In this document: positions 1 through 7,371 of the stretch, one piece after another | How the letters are laid out: each line of letters opens with the position of its first letter | Position numbering within the stretch: the stretch's first letter is position 1 | Origin: Actinobacteria bacterium UBA6100 | GTDB taxonomy: Bacteria > Actinomycetota > Coriobacteriia > Anaerosomatales > Anaerosomataceae | Length of the DNA stretch: 17,943 bases | Direction of reading: 5' to 3' | Assembly: GCA_002423585.1 (NCBI GenBank) | Contig: DIWS01000011.1 | Location: 6,934-24,876 of the forward strand | The notes under the pieces: generated by a model | Seen by the model: the letters and a program-made list of their open reading frames with translations, nothing else | Told to the model about the DNA's origin: nothing | The model's database searches: none | Position numbers and translations under genes: made by a program

Positions 1-388
1 TTCCACCAAAGAGGAGTGGAAGATGATCGTCGAGACCCGGAAGATCCTTGGAGTCCCCGCATTGCGAGTCAGTGCCACCTGCGTGCGGGTGCCGGTGCTG
101 CGCTGCCACTCGGAGGCCGTGAACGTCGAGTTCTCGGCGCCCGTGGCGCTTGAAGCGGCTCGGCAGGCGCTCGCATCGGCATCCGGGGTCACCCTTCTCG
201 ACGAGCCGGCCACGAAGACCTATCCGATGCCCGCGTCGCTCGAGGGTTCTGACGACTGCTATGTGGGCCGGCTGCGCACCGATCCGAGCGTCGCGAATGG
301 CCTGCAGCTGTGGATCGTCGCGGACCAGTTGCGCAAGGGTGCCGCACTGAACACGGTGCAGATAGCCGAGGCGCTGCTTCGGCGTTAA
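1..388 (+). CDS. asd: Aspartate-semialdehyde dehydrogenase, C-terminal part (5' end outside window)
   Basis: This is the C-terminal ~128 residues of the NADPH-dependent enzyme that reduces aspartyl-4-phosphate to aspartate semialdehyde. That is the branch-point step to lysine/diaminopimelate, threonine and methionine, in the cytoplasm. The frame is open from base 2, and the residues before the first ATG (base 23) read STKEEWK. They continue into MIVETRKIL, a conserved stretch in the middle of the family, so that ATG is internal and not a start. The segment CVRVPVLRCHSEAVNVEF carries the substrate-binding Arg seven residues before the catalytic acid/base His (codon at 107-109). The active-site Cys and the NADP-binding domain lie upstream of the window. 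The C-terminus (QLWIVADQLRKGAALNTVQIAE) is typical and complete, ending in TAA. Identification is firm. Confidence 0.95.
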   Translation, partial: STKEEWKMIVETRKILGVPALRVSATCVRVPVLRCHSEAVNVEFSAPVALEAARQALASASGVTLLDEPATKTYPMPASLEGSDDCYVGRLRTDPSVANGLQLWIVADQLRKGAALNTVQIAEALLRR

Positions 389-457
389 GATTGACCCAGG
401 TGTATCGATGTCGAGCACAGGCCCGGCGGATCACCGTCTGCCGAGGGGAGAGCATGT

Positions 458-1138
458 ATGGGGGAGCAAACCATCCTGATCGTCGAGGACGACGCTACGA
501 TCGCACGCTTCGTCGAACTCGAGCTCGAACACGCGGGCTTCGACGTGTTGAGGGCCGGTGAAGGTCCTACCGCTATCGAGCTCATGGATTCGAACGATGT
601 CGACCTCGTCTTGCTCGACCTCATGCTGCCCGGCATCGACGGGATCGACGTGGCGCGTCACATCCGCAAGAAGGGCTCGAACGTCCCGATCCTCATGCTC
701 ACCGCGCGGGCGGAGACGCACGATGTGGTATCGGGGTTCGATGCGGGCGCGGACGACTACCTGAGGAAGCCGTTCGAGATCCCGGAACTCCTCTCGCGCA
801 TCCGCGCGCTTCTGAAGCGTTCCACGTCGACCGCTACCCAGTCACCGCAGGAGGCCTCGGGCGTCAAGATCGACCCCGAGCGCCGTCTGGCGACCTTGAA
901 CGGTGAGCCCCTGGACCTCACGGCCAAGGAGTTCGACTTGCTCGCCTATCTCGTCTCTAACGCCGGTCGTGTCATCTCCCGGGATGAGATCCTGGGTGCC
1001 GTATGGGGTGCCCAGCACTCGACAGACAGCAATGTCATCGAGGTGTTCGTGTGCCATCTCCGCAACAAGATCGGTGATCGGGAGAACCGCGTCGTCCAGA
1101 CCATCCGCGGGGTGGGGTACTTCTTCGCGAGGGGCTAG
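458..1138 (+). CDS. OmpR/PhoB-family two-component response regulator
   Basis: DNA-binding response regulator of 226 residues, the usual length for this family. The receiver domain (about 4-118) has the acidic pair D11/D12, phospho-acceptor D54 in LVLLDLMLPG, T82 and K104 (in RKPF). The C-terminal winged helix (about 132-225) has the recognisable LTAKEFDLLAYLV, the helix around NVIEVFVCHLRNKIG, and the terminal VQTIRGVGYFF wing. The ATG at 458 is preceded by GAGGGGAG (443-450) at 7 bases; the ATG four bases upstream is out of frame. It is the first gene of the cluster and lies 7 bases before its partner kinase, so it almost certainly receives phosphate from that kinase. A TTGACC at 391-396 could be a -35 element, but I see no convincing -10. 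The target genes cannot be read from the sequence. Confidence 0.95.
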   Translation: MGEQTILIVEDDATIARFVELELEHAGFDVLRAGEGPTAIELMDSNDVDLVLLDLMLPGIDGIDVARHIRKKGSNVPILMLTARAETHDVVSGFDAGADDYLRKPFEIPELLSRIRALLKRSTSTATQSPQEASGVKIDPERRLATLNGEPLDLTAKEFDLLAYLVSNAGRVISRDEILGAVWGAQHSTDSNVIEVFVCHLRNKIGDRENRVVQTIRGVGYFFARG

Positions 1139-1145
1139 GTTCCGC

Positions 1146-2651
1146 GTGCGTCTGACCTCCATACGGGCGCGCGTCGCCATGCTCTCGTCGGTCTTCGCCG
1201 TTCTGCTCGTGGGCGGCATCACGCTGAGCACGTACTTCTTCGTTGCACACGGTGCACTGCAGGAGGCCAAGGACGCATCCGCGCGGCTGGCGCTCTCCAG
1301 CCGTCTGCTGATGGACAGCGCGGTGGACAGCGCGCTGTACGAGGCGGACCGGCGCGGTCTGAGCGATGTGGAGACCGGCGCGTACGTCGCGCGGACCATC
1401 AAGAACGGACCGTCCGACGCGATCGTCGCGGGCGTGGCCGGCGAGGCTGCCGTGTCCCTGTGGGTCTGGCCATCCGCCGGAGCGGCACCCGAGTTCGTGT
1501 GGTCGGTGGGAAGCGGCAGCGGCAACGGCCAGGATGCGGACCGAGCTGACGCGGCGTTCTCCGGCGAGGTCGTGAACGAAACAATCCCGGGCCGTCCGCT
1601 GGCCATGGGGATACTGCTGCCGTCCGACCTAGGGCACAACGTCGCATACGTCCCGGTGGATGTGCCCGGCGTCTTTCGTGCCGTGCTCGAGGTGGAGTAC
1701 TCGCCGACACGTCAGGAACGATCGCTGGACAGCATCCGGATCCCGATGATCCTTGTCGGCGGCATCTCTCTCGCGATCGCGCTCGGGCTCGTGAACCTCA
1801 CGAACCGGTGGACCCTGTCGCTCGTGAGAGAGTTGCGGCGGACCGCCGAATCGGTCGATGCTGCCCAGCTGGACATCCATCTTCCCGAGGAGGGCGACAA
1901 CGAGATCACCGAGCTCGCGCGCGCGCTCAACCACCTGATCGACAACCTGCGCAGGCGCAACGAGGCTCAGTCACGCTTCATCGCGGACGCATCGCACGAA
2001 CTCGCCACACCGGTGGCCGGCATCCGTGGCTACGTCAACATCCTGCGGGCATGGGGCGCGGAGGATCCCGCGTTGCGTGAGGAGGCGGTGAGCGCGATCG
2101 ACCGCGAGTCACGCCGGATGGCGCGGCTGTGCAGCGACCTTCTCTCGGTGATCCGCAACGAGGAGGTCGTCGAGTATCGGCAGATCCGATACGATATCAA
2201 CTCCATCGCCCGGGAAGTCCTCGCCAACGCCGCCACTCGCTACATGGACAAGGGGTTCGACTTCACCGGCCCCGACGAGGGCCCGCTGTGGCTCTACGGT
2301 GACCCCGATCGCATCGAGGAGGCGCTCAGCATCCTGGTGGACAACGCCTGCAAGTACACGCCCGCCGGCGGAAAGATATCCGTGATGACCCGCCGCCACC
2401 GCGACCGGATCGTCGTGGATGTGAGCGATACCGGCGTCGGCATTCCAGCCGACGACCTGCCGAGTGTCTTCGACCGCTTCTACAGGAGCGATATCTCGCG
2501 CTCGAAGGAGACGGGCGGCTTCGGGCTCGGCCTGGCGATCGCGAAGCACATCGTGGATGCGAGCGGTGGGACGATCGCGGTCAGGAGTATCCTAGCCAAG
2601 GGCACGACGTTCGAGGTCTCACTGCCCCGACAGAAGACGAGAACCGTATGA
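1146..2651 (+). CDS. Membrane-bound sensor histidine kinase (HAMP-HisKA-HATPase_c)
   Basis: Sensor kinase of 501 residues paired with the preceding response regulator. The chosen start is GTG 1146, which gives MRLTSIRARVAMLSSVF, a short basic N-terminus leading into membrane helix 1 (about 12-35). The frame is open upstream, but that part overlaps the regulator and is not plausible protein. GAGGGG at 1129-1134 can serve as ribosome binding site. An extracytoplasmic sensor region of about 160 residues (36-198) follows, with no domain I recognise, then membrane helix 2 (about 199-219), a HAMP linker, HisKA with phospho-acceptor H284 in SHELATPVAGIRGY, and an ATPase domain with N400 (VDNACKYTP), DTGVGIP and GFGLGLAIAK boxes. 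The H-box has Ala where most family members have Arg (SHELRTP). The last codons overlap the next gene by ATGA. The sensed signal is unknown. Confidence 0.94.
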   Translation: MRLTSIRARVAMLSSVFAVLLVGGITLSTYFFVAHGALQEAKDASARLALSSRLLMDSAVDSALYEADRRGLSDVETGAYVARTIKNGPSDAIVAGVAGEAAVSLWVWPSAGAAPEFVWSVGSGSGNGQDADRADAAFSGEVVNETIPGRPLAMGILLPSDLGHNVAYVPVDVPGVFRAVLEVEYSPTRQERSLDSIRIPMILVGGISLAIALGLVNLTNRWTLSLVRELRRTAESVDAAQLDIHLPEEGDNEITELARALNHLIDNLRRRNEAQSRFIADASHELATPVAGIRGYVNILRAWGAEDPALREEAVSAIDRESRRMARLCSDLLSVIRNEEVVEYRQIRYDINSIAREVLANAATRYMDKGFDFTGPDEGPLWLYGDPDRIEEALSILVDNACKYTPAGGKISVMTRRHRDRIVVDVSDTGVGIPADDLPSVFDRFYRSDISRSKETGGFGLGLAIAKHIVDASGGTIAVRSILAKGTTFEVSLPRQKTRTV

Positions 2652-3217
2652 GTGGCAGGACCCGTACGGTCGCGCAGGGTGGCGTGATCGCAGCGGCATA
2701 TGCCGCGCTCACGCTGGTCATGATCCAGAGCCCCCTCGGCTACGGGCCGGTGCAGCTGCGACTCTCCGAGGCGGTGACCGTGGTCGCCTGCCTCACTCCC
2801 GCCGCCGTTCCCGGCCTGTGGGTCGGCGCGGTGCTCGCCAACGCGTACATGCTCACCCAGTACGGGGTGCTCGCGATGTTCGATGTGGTGTTGGGAGGTG
2901 CGGCGACGCTGCTGGGCGCGTGGTGGACGTGGCGGCACCGGCAGCGCCCGCTCGTCGCGCTCGCGGGACCCGTGGTCACGAACGCGATCATCATCCCCGC
3001 GTATCTGCCGCTTATGCTGGCGGGCGCGACGGGACTCGACTTCTATCGGCTCTCGGCCCTCGGCATCGACGCGTCGGGTTCGTGGCCTGCGATGTATCTC
3101 TTCGGCGTGGTGACCGTCGGCATCGGGCAGGCGATCGTGGTCTACGGGATCGGACTTCCGCTCTTGCGTGCATTGAGACGGCTCGGCGTGGACCGTCTGC
3201 TGTCGGGTCAGGGCTAG
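2648..3217 (+). CDS. queT: QueT-type membrane protein, probable ECF transporter S component for a queuosine precursor
   Basis: Hydrophobic protein of 189 residues with about five to six membrane helices. It resembles the QueT family, substrate-binding (S) subunits of energy-coupling-factor importers thought to take up queuosine precursors such as preQ1. The family-like signature is VQLRLSEAVTVVACLTPAAVPGLWVG (residues 35-60), followed by a small-residue-rich helix (LGGAATLLGAWW), and a second half with TNAIIIPAYLP. The start ATG overlaps the kinase stop (ATGA), indicating translational coupling. The shared EcfA/EcfT energising subunits are not in this window. Its presence in a two-component/iron-sulfur sensor cluster is unexplained. 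Family assignment is good; the substrate is inferred from the family name only. Confidence 0.8.
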   Translation: MSGRTRTVAQGGVIAAAYAALTLVMIQSPLGYGPVQLRLSEAVTVVACLTPAAVPGLWVGAVLANAYMLTQYGVLAMFDVVLGGAATLLGAWWTWRHRQRPLVALAGPVVTNAIIIPAYLPLMLAGATGLDFYRLSALGIDASGSWPAMYLFGVVTVGIGQAIVVYGIGLPLLRALRRLGVDRLLSGQG

Positions 3218-3229
3218 ACGGGGGGGACC

Positions 3230-5014
3230 GTGGAGCAACCTGCATCGGATATCACCCCGCTGATCGAGCATCCGAGGAACGCGTGCACCGAGTGTTGGAG
3301 TTGCGCGCGCGTCTGCCCGGTCAAGGCGATCAGGGTCATCAACGGACGGTCCGAGGTCGTGCAAGAGAAGTGCGTGGCGTGCGGCCTGTGCGTCACGGAG
3401 TGCATTCACGGCGGCCACCTCGTGCGGGACGACACACCACGAGTGCTCGATCTCCTGCGGTCGCAGACTCCGGTGATCGCACTGCTGGCGAGCGAGTTCA
3501 TCGCGGCGCTCCACCCGATGACGGTCGGTCAGGTGGAGCGGGCGCTGGAGATGCTCGGCTTCTGGGCTATCGAGACGACGCTCCTGGGCGAAGAGATCGT
3601 TGCCGAGGCGTACGAGCAACTCCACACGCGCGGGGACATGTTGTTGAGCATCCGATCGACCTGCCCGGTCGCCGTGGACTTCGTGCGGAAGTACTACCCG
3701 GCGCTCGTTCCCGCTCTCGCGCCCATCGTGCCGCCGTACGTCGCCCAGGCGCGGCTCATCCGTGGGGTGTACGCCGCCGATGCCGCGATCGTATACGTGG
3801 GCCCGTGCTACGCACGCAAAGACGAGTATCGTGACCCGCAGTTCGAAGGCGTGGTCGATGCAGCCATCGACTTCCTCGAACTGAAGCGCCTCATGGAGTC
3901 GGTGGTCGCGAACGATGCCCGGCGCCCACCCGGAGTCGTTGCTCCTCGCCCCGGCGTACTCAAGGAGATCTCACTCACCGATGGGTTCCCCCGGCAGACG
4001 TTGGTGTCGCGCGACCTCACCGACGCCGATGTGCACGTGATCCGCGGTCTCGAGGAGTTCGACCGGCTGCTGAAGGCACTTGTGGCGGGTGAGACCGGAC
4101 CGACCATCATCGACGTGCTCAACTGCGAGGGCTGTATCGACGGTCCGGCGGTGAACCCCGGTCTGAGCGTATTCGCCAAGCGGACGATCGAGTCCACCGC
4201 CCGCCAGCACCCCGGAGTCACCCATGTCAGCACCCGCGCGATGCTGGGTGTCCTTCCCGCCGTTGAGACGGTCCGCTCGTTCGCTGCCGAGCCGGTGCAG
4301 GTGCGACGCCCCACCATCGACGAGGTCGATGGCGTGTTGGCCGCCGGCCGGTTCACCCGTGAGACCACACTCGACTGCGGGGCGTGCGGCTGGGACACCT
4401 GTGTCGAGCACGCGATCGCGATATTCAACGCCGAGTCGTCCTGGGACCTGTGCCTGCCGCTGCAGCGACGGCTTTTCGGCGAGAGCAGGGACGCTCTGGC
4501 CGAGTCCCAGACGCTCGATCCCATCACGGGTCTGTGGAATCGGCGTGCTTTCTCCGATCGCCTGGATGTGGAGCTCGCGCGGTACGTTCGGTACGGTTCA
4601 CCGCTCGTGGTGGTCTTCATCGATGTGGATGGGTTCGGCGCGATCAACGACCGAGTCGGACGTAAAGGCGGTGACGCCGTACTGGAGGTCATCGCGCAGC
4701 GCCTGACCGGCTCGCTGCGGACCACGGACTTCCCCGCCCGCTGGATGGGGGACCAGTTCGCGGTCATACTGCCCGGCATCGGCAAGACCGCGGGATTCGC
4801 GGTGGCGGAGAAGCTCAGGAGCATCATCGGCGACAGAGCCTACACGGTCGAGGCGGGCGGGTATACAGGGGATGTGACCGTGACCGCATCGCTCGGCATC
4901 GCGGCGGCATCTCCGGGCCTGAACGACATGCAGCCTCTGCTCGAGGCGGCGGACGCGGCACTGCACGAGGCGATGGTCGCCGGAGGGGACAGGGTGCACC
5001 TGGCCCCCGGCTAG
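3230..5014 (+). CDS. Fusion protein: 2x[4Fe-4S] ferredoxin, Fe-hydrogenase-like sensor domain, FeS domain and degenerate GGDEF domain
   Basis: A 594-residue soluble protein. Residues 19-58 hold two ferredoxin motifs (C19/C22/C25/C29 and C48/C51/C54/C58). Residues ~75-350 resemble the [FeFe]-hydrogenase large-subunit C-terminal fold. The H-cluster motifs are altered: STCP at C145, so the usual proton-shuttle Cys is Thr144; GPCYARKDE at C193, with Arg196 at the usual Lys; and NCEGCIDGP at C299/C302, one residue tighter than the C-x3-C of enzymes. A further FeS domain follows (C383/C386/C391...C408), then a GGDEF domain (~428-592). There D465 is kept, but GGDEF reads MGDQF (506-510) and the usual Lys after Phe469 is Gly. 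RTTD (497-500) sits exactly five residues before it, as an inhibitory site does. GTG start with a G-rich site at 3220-3226. I infer a cytoplasmic redox/gas sensor that binds cyclic-di-GMP rather than making H2 or c-di-GMP. Confidence 0.88.
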   Translation: MEQPASDITPLIEHPRNACTECWSCARVCPVKAIRVINGRSEVVQEKCVACGLCVTECIHGGHLVRDDTPRVLDLLRSQTPVIALLASEFIAALHPMTVGQVERALEMLGFWAIETTLLGEEIVAEAYEQLHTRGDMLLSIRSTCPVAVDFVRKYYPALVPALAPIVPPYVAQARLIRGVYAADAAIVYVGPCYARKDEYRDPQFEGVVDAAIDFLELKRLMESVVANDARRPPGVVAPRPGVLKEISLTDGFPRQTLVSRDLTDADVHVIRGLEEFDRLLKALVAGETGPTIIDVLNCEGCIDGPAVNPGLSVFAKRTIESTARQHPGVTHVSTRAMLGVLPAVETVRSFAAEPVQVRRPTIDEVDGVLAAGRFTRETTLDCGACGWDTCVEHAIAIFNAESSWDLCLPLQRRLFGESRDALAESQTLDPITGLWNRRAFSDRLDVELARYVRYGSPLVVVFIDVDGFGAINDRVGRKGGDAVLEVIAQRLTGSLRTTDFPARWMGDQFAVILPGIGKTAGFAVAEKLRSIIGDRAYTVEAGGYTGDVTVTASLGIAAASPGLNDMQPLLEAADAALHEAMVAGGDRVHLAPG

Positions 5015-5023
5015 GAGGCCCGC

Positions 5024-6040
5024 ATGCACGAGGCGCTGCTCTGGGAGCCGGACGGTGACCGCGTCCACTGTCTCCTGTGTCCGAACGACTGCCGTATCGC
5101 CGAGGGCCATCGGGGCATCTGCGGCGTTCGTGAGAACCGGAGGGGCACGCTCTACGCGCTCACCTACGGGCTCGTCTCGTCGGTCGCGGTCGACCCCATC
5201 GAGAAGAAGCCGGTCTTCCACTTCCATCCCGGCAGCAGGGCGCTCTCACTCGGCAGTGTGGGTTGTTCCATGCGCTGCGGGCATTGCCAGAACTGGCAGA
5301 TCAGCCGCTCGAGCCCGGGCGAGAAGGCGTTGCTCGACCACCTGCCACCCGAAGAGGTCGTGTCCCTTGCCGATGCGCAGGGCTGCTCGGGGGTCGCCTT
5401 CACCTACAACGAGCCGGTCATCTGGATCGAGTACGTGCTTGACGTGGCCCGCGCGTGCAAGGACGCGGGGTTGTACACGGTGATGGTGACGAACGGCTAT
5501 GTGACGTCGGCGGGCCTCGACCTGCTGGGCGACGTCATCGACGTGTGGCGGGTCGATGTGAAGGGGTTCAGCGACCGCGTCTACCGCGATCTGTGCAGGG
5601 TGGGTTCGTTCCGGTCCATCCTCGATGCCGCCGAACGCGCGAAGACGCGGTGGTCGATGCACGTCGAGGTGGTGACGAACGTCATCCCCACCGTGAACGA
5701 TGATGACGAGACGCTCGCGGGGATTGCGCGCTGGATACAGGGGGCCCTCGGCCCGGACACCCCGTGGCACATCACGCGGTTCTTTCCGTATCTCGACCTG
5801 GGGTACCTCGAACCAACTCCGATCGCAACGCTGGAGCATGCGCGCCGGATCGGCATCGAGACCGGGCTTCACTTCGTGTTCCTCGGCAATGTCTCGGTGC
5901 CGGGAGGGGAGGACACCGTCTGCCCCGGGTGCGGCACGGTCGCGATCGCTCGAGACGGCTACACGGTGCGTCGGCGCCGATCGCGCGACGGCGTCTGCTC
6001 GCAGTGCGGGACGTCACTGGGCATGGTCGATCCGGAATAG
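5024..6040 (+). CDS. amrS: Radical SAM enzyme of the AmmeMemoRadiSam (AmrS) type
   Basis: Radical SAM protein of 338 residues, related to pyruvate-formate-lyase-activating enzymes. The [4Fe-4S]/SAM motif is C81-x3-C85-x2-C88 in GCSMRCGHCQNWQIS. The N-terminus has an additional cysteine group (C16, C19, C23, C33 in CLLCPNDC...GICGV) typical of this subfamily, and the C-terminus has two CxxC pairs (CPGCG, CSQCG) resembling a metal-binding ribbon. The HITRFFPY and family EKKPVFHFHPG segments support the call. AGGAGG (5013-5018), overlapping the previous stop, gives a strong ribosome binding site for ATG 5024. The gene is 9 bases behind the hydrogenase-like fusion and probably co-transcribed. The AMMECR1 and Memo partners that give the system its name are not in this window, and I see no glycyl radical enzyme. 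The substrate is unknown. Confidence 0.9.
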   Translation: MHEALLWEPDGDRVHCLLCPNDCRIAEGHRGICGVRENRRGTLYALTYGLVSSVAVDPIEKKPVFHFHPGSRALSLGSVGCSMRCGHCQNWQISRSSPGEKALLDHLPPEEVVSLADAQGCSGVAFTYNEPVIWIEYVLDVARACKDAGLYTVMVTNGYVTSAGLDLLGDVIDVWRVDVKGFSDRVYRDLCRVGSFRSILDAAERAKTRWSMHVEVVTNVIPTVNDDDETLAGIARWIQGALGPDTPWHITRFFPYLDLGYLEPTPIATLEHARRIGIETGLHFVFLGNVSVPGGEDTVCPGCGTVAIARDGYTVRRRRSRDGVCSQCGTSLGMVDPE

Positions 6041-6072
6041 CCGTTGAGGAGCCGATGAGGCGCGCGAACCGT

Positions 6073-6078
6073 TAGAAT
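6073..6078 (+). promoter_or_regulatory. Possible -10 element (TAGAAT) upstream of the second plus-strand cluster
   Basis: TAGAAT matches five of six bases of the TATAAT consensus and sits 48 bases before the GTG start at 6126, in an otherwise very GC-rich 85-bp gap. A TTGAGG at 6044-6049 is 23 bases upstream, too far for a standard -35, and no better -35 lies at 16-18 bases. A small 5-bp hairpin (6087-6101) follows. If real, it would drive 6126-11456. Confidence 0.35.
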
Positions 6079-6125
6079 GTGACTCACGCCGCTCGCCGGC
6101 GCGACCGTCATCCGAAGGGACTCAC

Positions 6126-7367
6126 GTGCAACCCACCGTTGTCATACCGACGTTCTGGACGCGCCGCCGCGGTCGCGGCACGAACCGATCGCGTATCCGC
6201 TTCGATCACCCCACCCCGCTCGACGAGTCGGGCACGCTACCCGACTGCCTCCGCTCGCTCGAGCAGGTCAGGGGGCTCGGCAGGGTCGTCGTGATCGTCG
6301 CGGTCACCGACGAGTCGATCGAGCACGCCGCCGAGGACCGGGTGCAGGAGATCCTGAGTGACTTCCCCGGCCTGGACACACTCGTGTGCGGGCCCGCCGA
6401 GATGGGCTCGCTGCACCGTCGCATGGAGCAGCTCGAGTTCGCGGACGTCATCAGTGGCGTGAGCCTCTCCAGCTACGGTGGCGTGCGCAATGTGGGTCTG
6501 CTCATCGCCTCTGTGCTCGGCAGCGAAGTCGTCGTGTTCCTTGACGACGACCAGGTCGTCACCGACCCGGCGTTCCTCTCGCGGGCGCTCGAGGGTCTCG
6601 GTCAGGCCGATGCCCAGAACCGGCCCGTCCTCGCGAAGTGCGGCTACTACACGGATGACGCCGGCAGCCATCTCCTTCCCGGCAAGGAGCCCTGGACCGA
6701 CATGTTCTGGCGACAGCGCGAGCTGTACAACAGGGCGCTGACGTCCGCGCTCAAGCCGCCGCGCATCAAAGCGAGCTCACTCGCATTCGGCGGGTGCATG
6801 GCGCTACATCGGGACATGTACTGCAACGTCTCGTTCGACCCGTGGGCCGTGCGTGGCGAGGACATCGACTACGTGATCAACGCGCGCATGCACGGCGGGG
6901 ACGTGTTCCTGGACTCGGAGTGGCCCATCATCCACCATCCCCCGGCGCCGCCGAGCAAGGCGGGCCGTTTCCACGACGACGTCTACCGATTCATCTACAC
7001 GCACCGGAAACTCGAGTTCTCGAAGTCCCAGGTGGATCTGCGCCAGGTGAGCGCCGAGTCGCTGATGCCGTATCCGGGGCACCTTGTGGACAGCTCGGTC
7101 AACTGGCGCGTCCGCGCCACCGCGCTCCTGCGTGCGATCTCCAGCAACGAGCGGGGAGCGTATCTGTCGATCGCGACCAAGGTCGTGCCGGAGGCGCAGG
7201 GCTATGCCCGGCAGAACTGCGAGTTGTACTTCGCGTTCCAGCGCCGTTGGCCGATGCTCACCGATCGCGTGTGGAACGACATCGCGCTGAAGTCGCTGTT
7301 CACCGGTGAGCGGCGGGTGGACCGCGGCGCGCTCACCGGACGTTTCCCCATGATCCAGGCCGACTGA
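6126..7367 (+). CDS. Glycosyltransferase-like protein (GT-A fold, family 2-like)
   Basis: Soluble protein of 413 residues with GT-A features. These are an N-terminal MQPTVVIPTFW strand, a metal/nucleotide-sugar acidic triad D140-D141-D142 in VVVFLDDDQVV, a conserved GGCMALHRDM segment, and an ED motif (E245/D246 in VRGEDIDYVIN) at the usual place for the catalytic base. A small basic insertion (TRRRGRGTNRSR) follows the first strand. No membrane helix is evident, so it probably acts at the cytoplasmic side on an unknown acceptor. The C-terminal ~130 residues are family-specific and I do not recognise them. GTG 6126 is chosen because GAAGGGA (6114-6120) precedes it by five bases and it begins exactly at the first beta strand. 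It is the first gene of a cluster in which every junction is 4 bases or less. The donor and acceptor sugars are unknown. Confidence 0.75.
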   Translation: MQPTVVIPTFWTRRRGRGTNRSRIRFDHPTPLDESGTLPDCLRSLEQVRGLGRVVVIVAVTDESIEHAAEDRVQEILSDFPGLDTLVCGPAEMGSLHRRMEQLEFADVISGVSLSSYGGVRNVGLLIASVLGSEVVVFLDDDQVVTDPAFLSRALEGLGQADAQNRPVLAKCGYYTDDAGSHLLPGKEPWTDMFWRQRELYNRALTSALKPPRIKASSLAFGGCMALHRDMYCNVSFDPWAVRGEDIDYVINARMHGGDVFLDSEWPIIHHPPAPPSKAGRFHDDVYRFIYTHRKLEFSKSQVDLRQVSAESLMPYPGHLVDSSVNWRVRATALLRAISSNERGAYLSIATKVVPEAQGYARQNCELYFAFQRRWPMLTDRVWNDIALKSLFTGERRVDRGALTGRFPMIQAD

Positions 7368-7371
7368 CGCG

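Noticed and set aside
23..388. ATG at 23 as start of a small gene
   Set aside because: The frame is open to the window edge and the upstream residues continue the aspartate-semialdehyde dehydrogenase sequence, so this is an internal methionine.
391..419. Promoter with TTGACC at 391 upstream of the response regulator
   Set aside because: No acceptable -10 at 16-18 bases; kept only as a remark in the regulator entry.
903..1145. Upstream extension of the histidine kinase to an ATG at 903
   Set aside because: It lies inside the response regulator in another frame; the basic N-terminus and first membrane helix begin at GTG 1146.
2480..3625. Long minus-strand open frame opposite kinase, QueT and sensor genes
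   Set aside because: Translation is His/Arg/Asp-rich without any fold signature; it crosses several well-supported plus-strand genes, as expected from GC-rich third positions.
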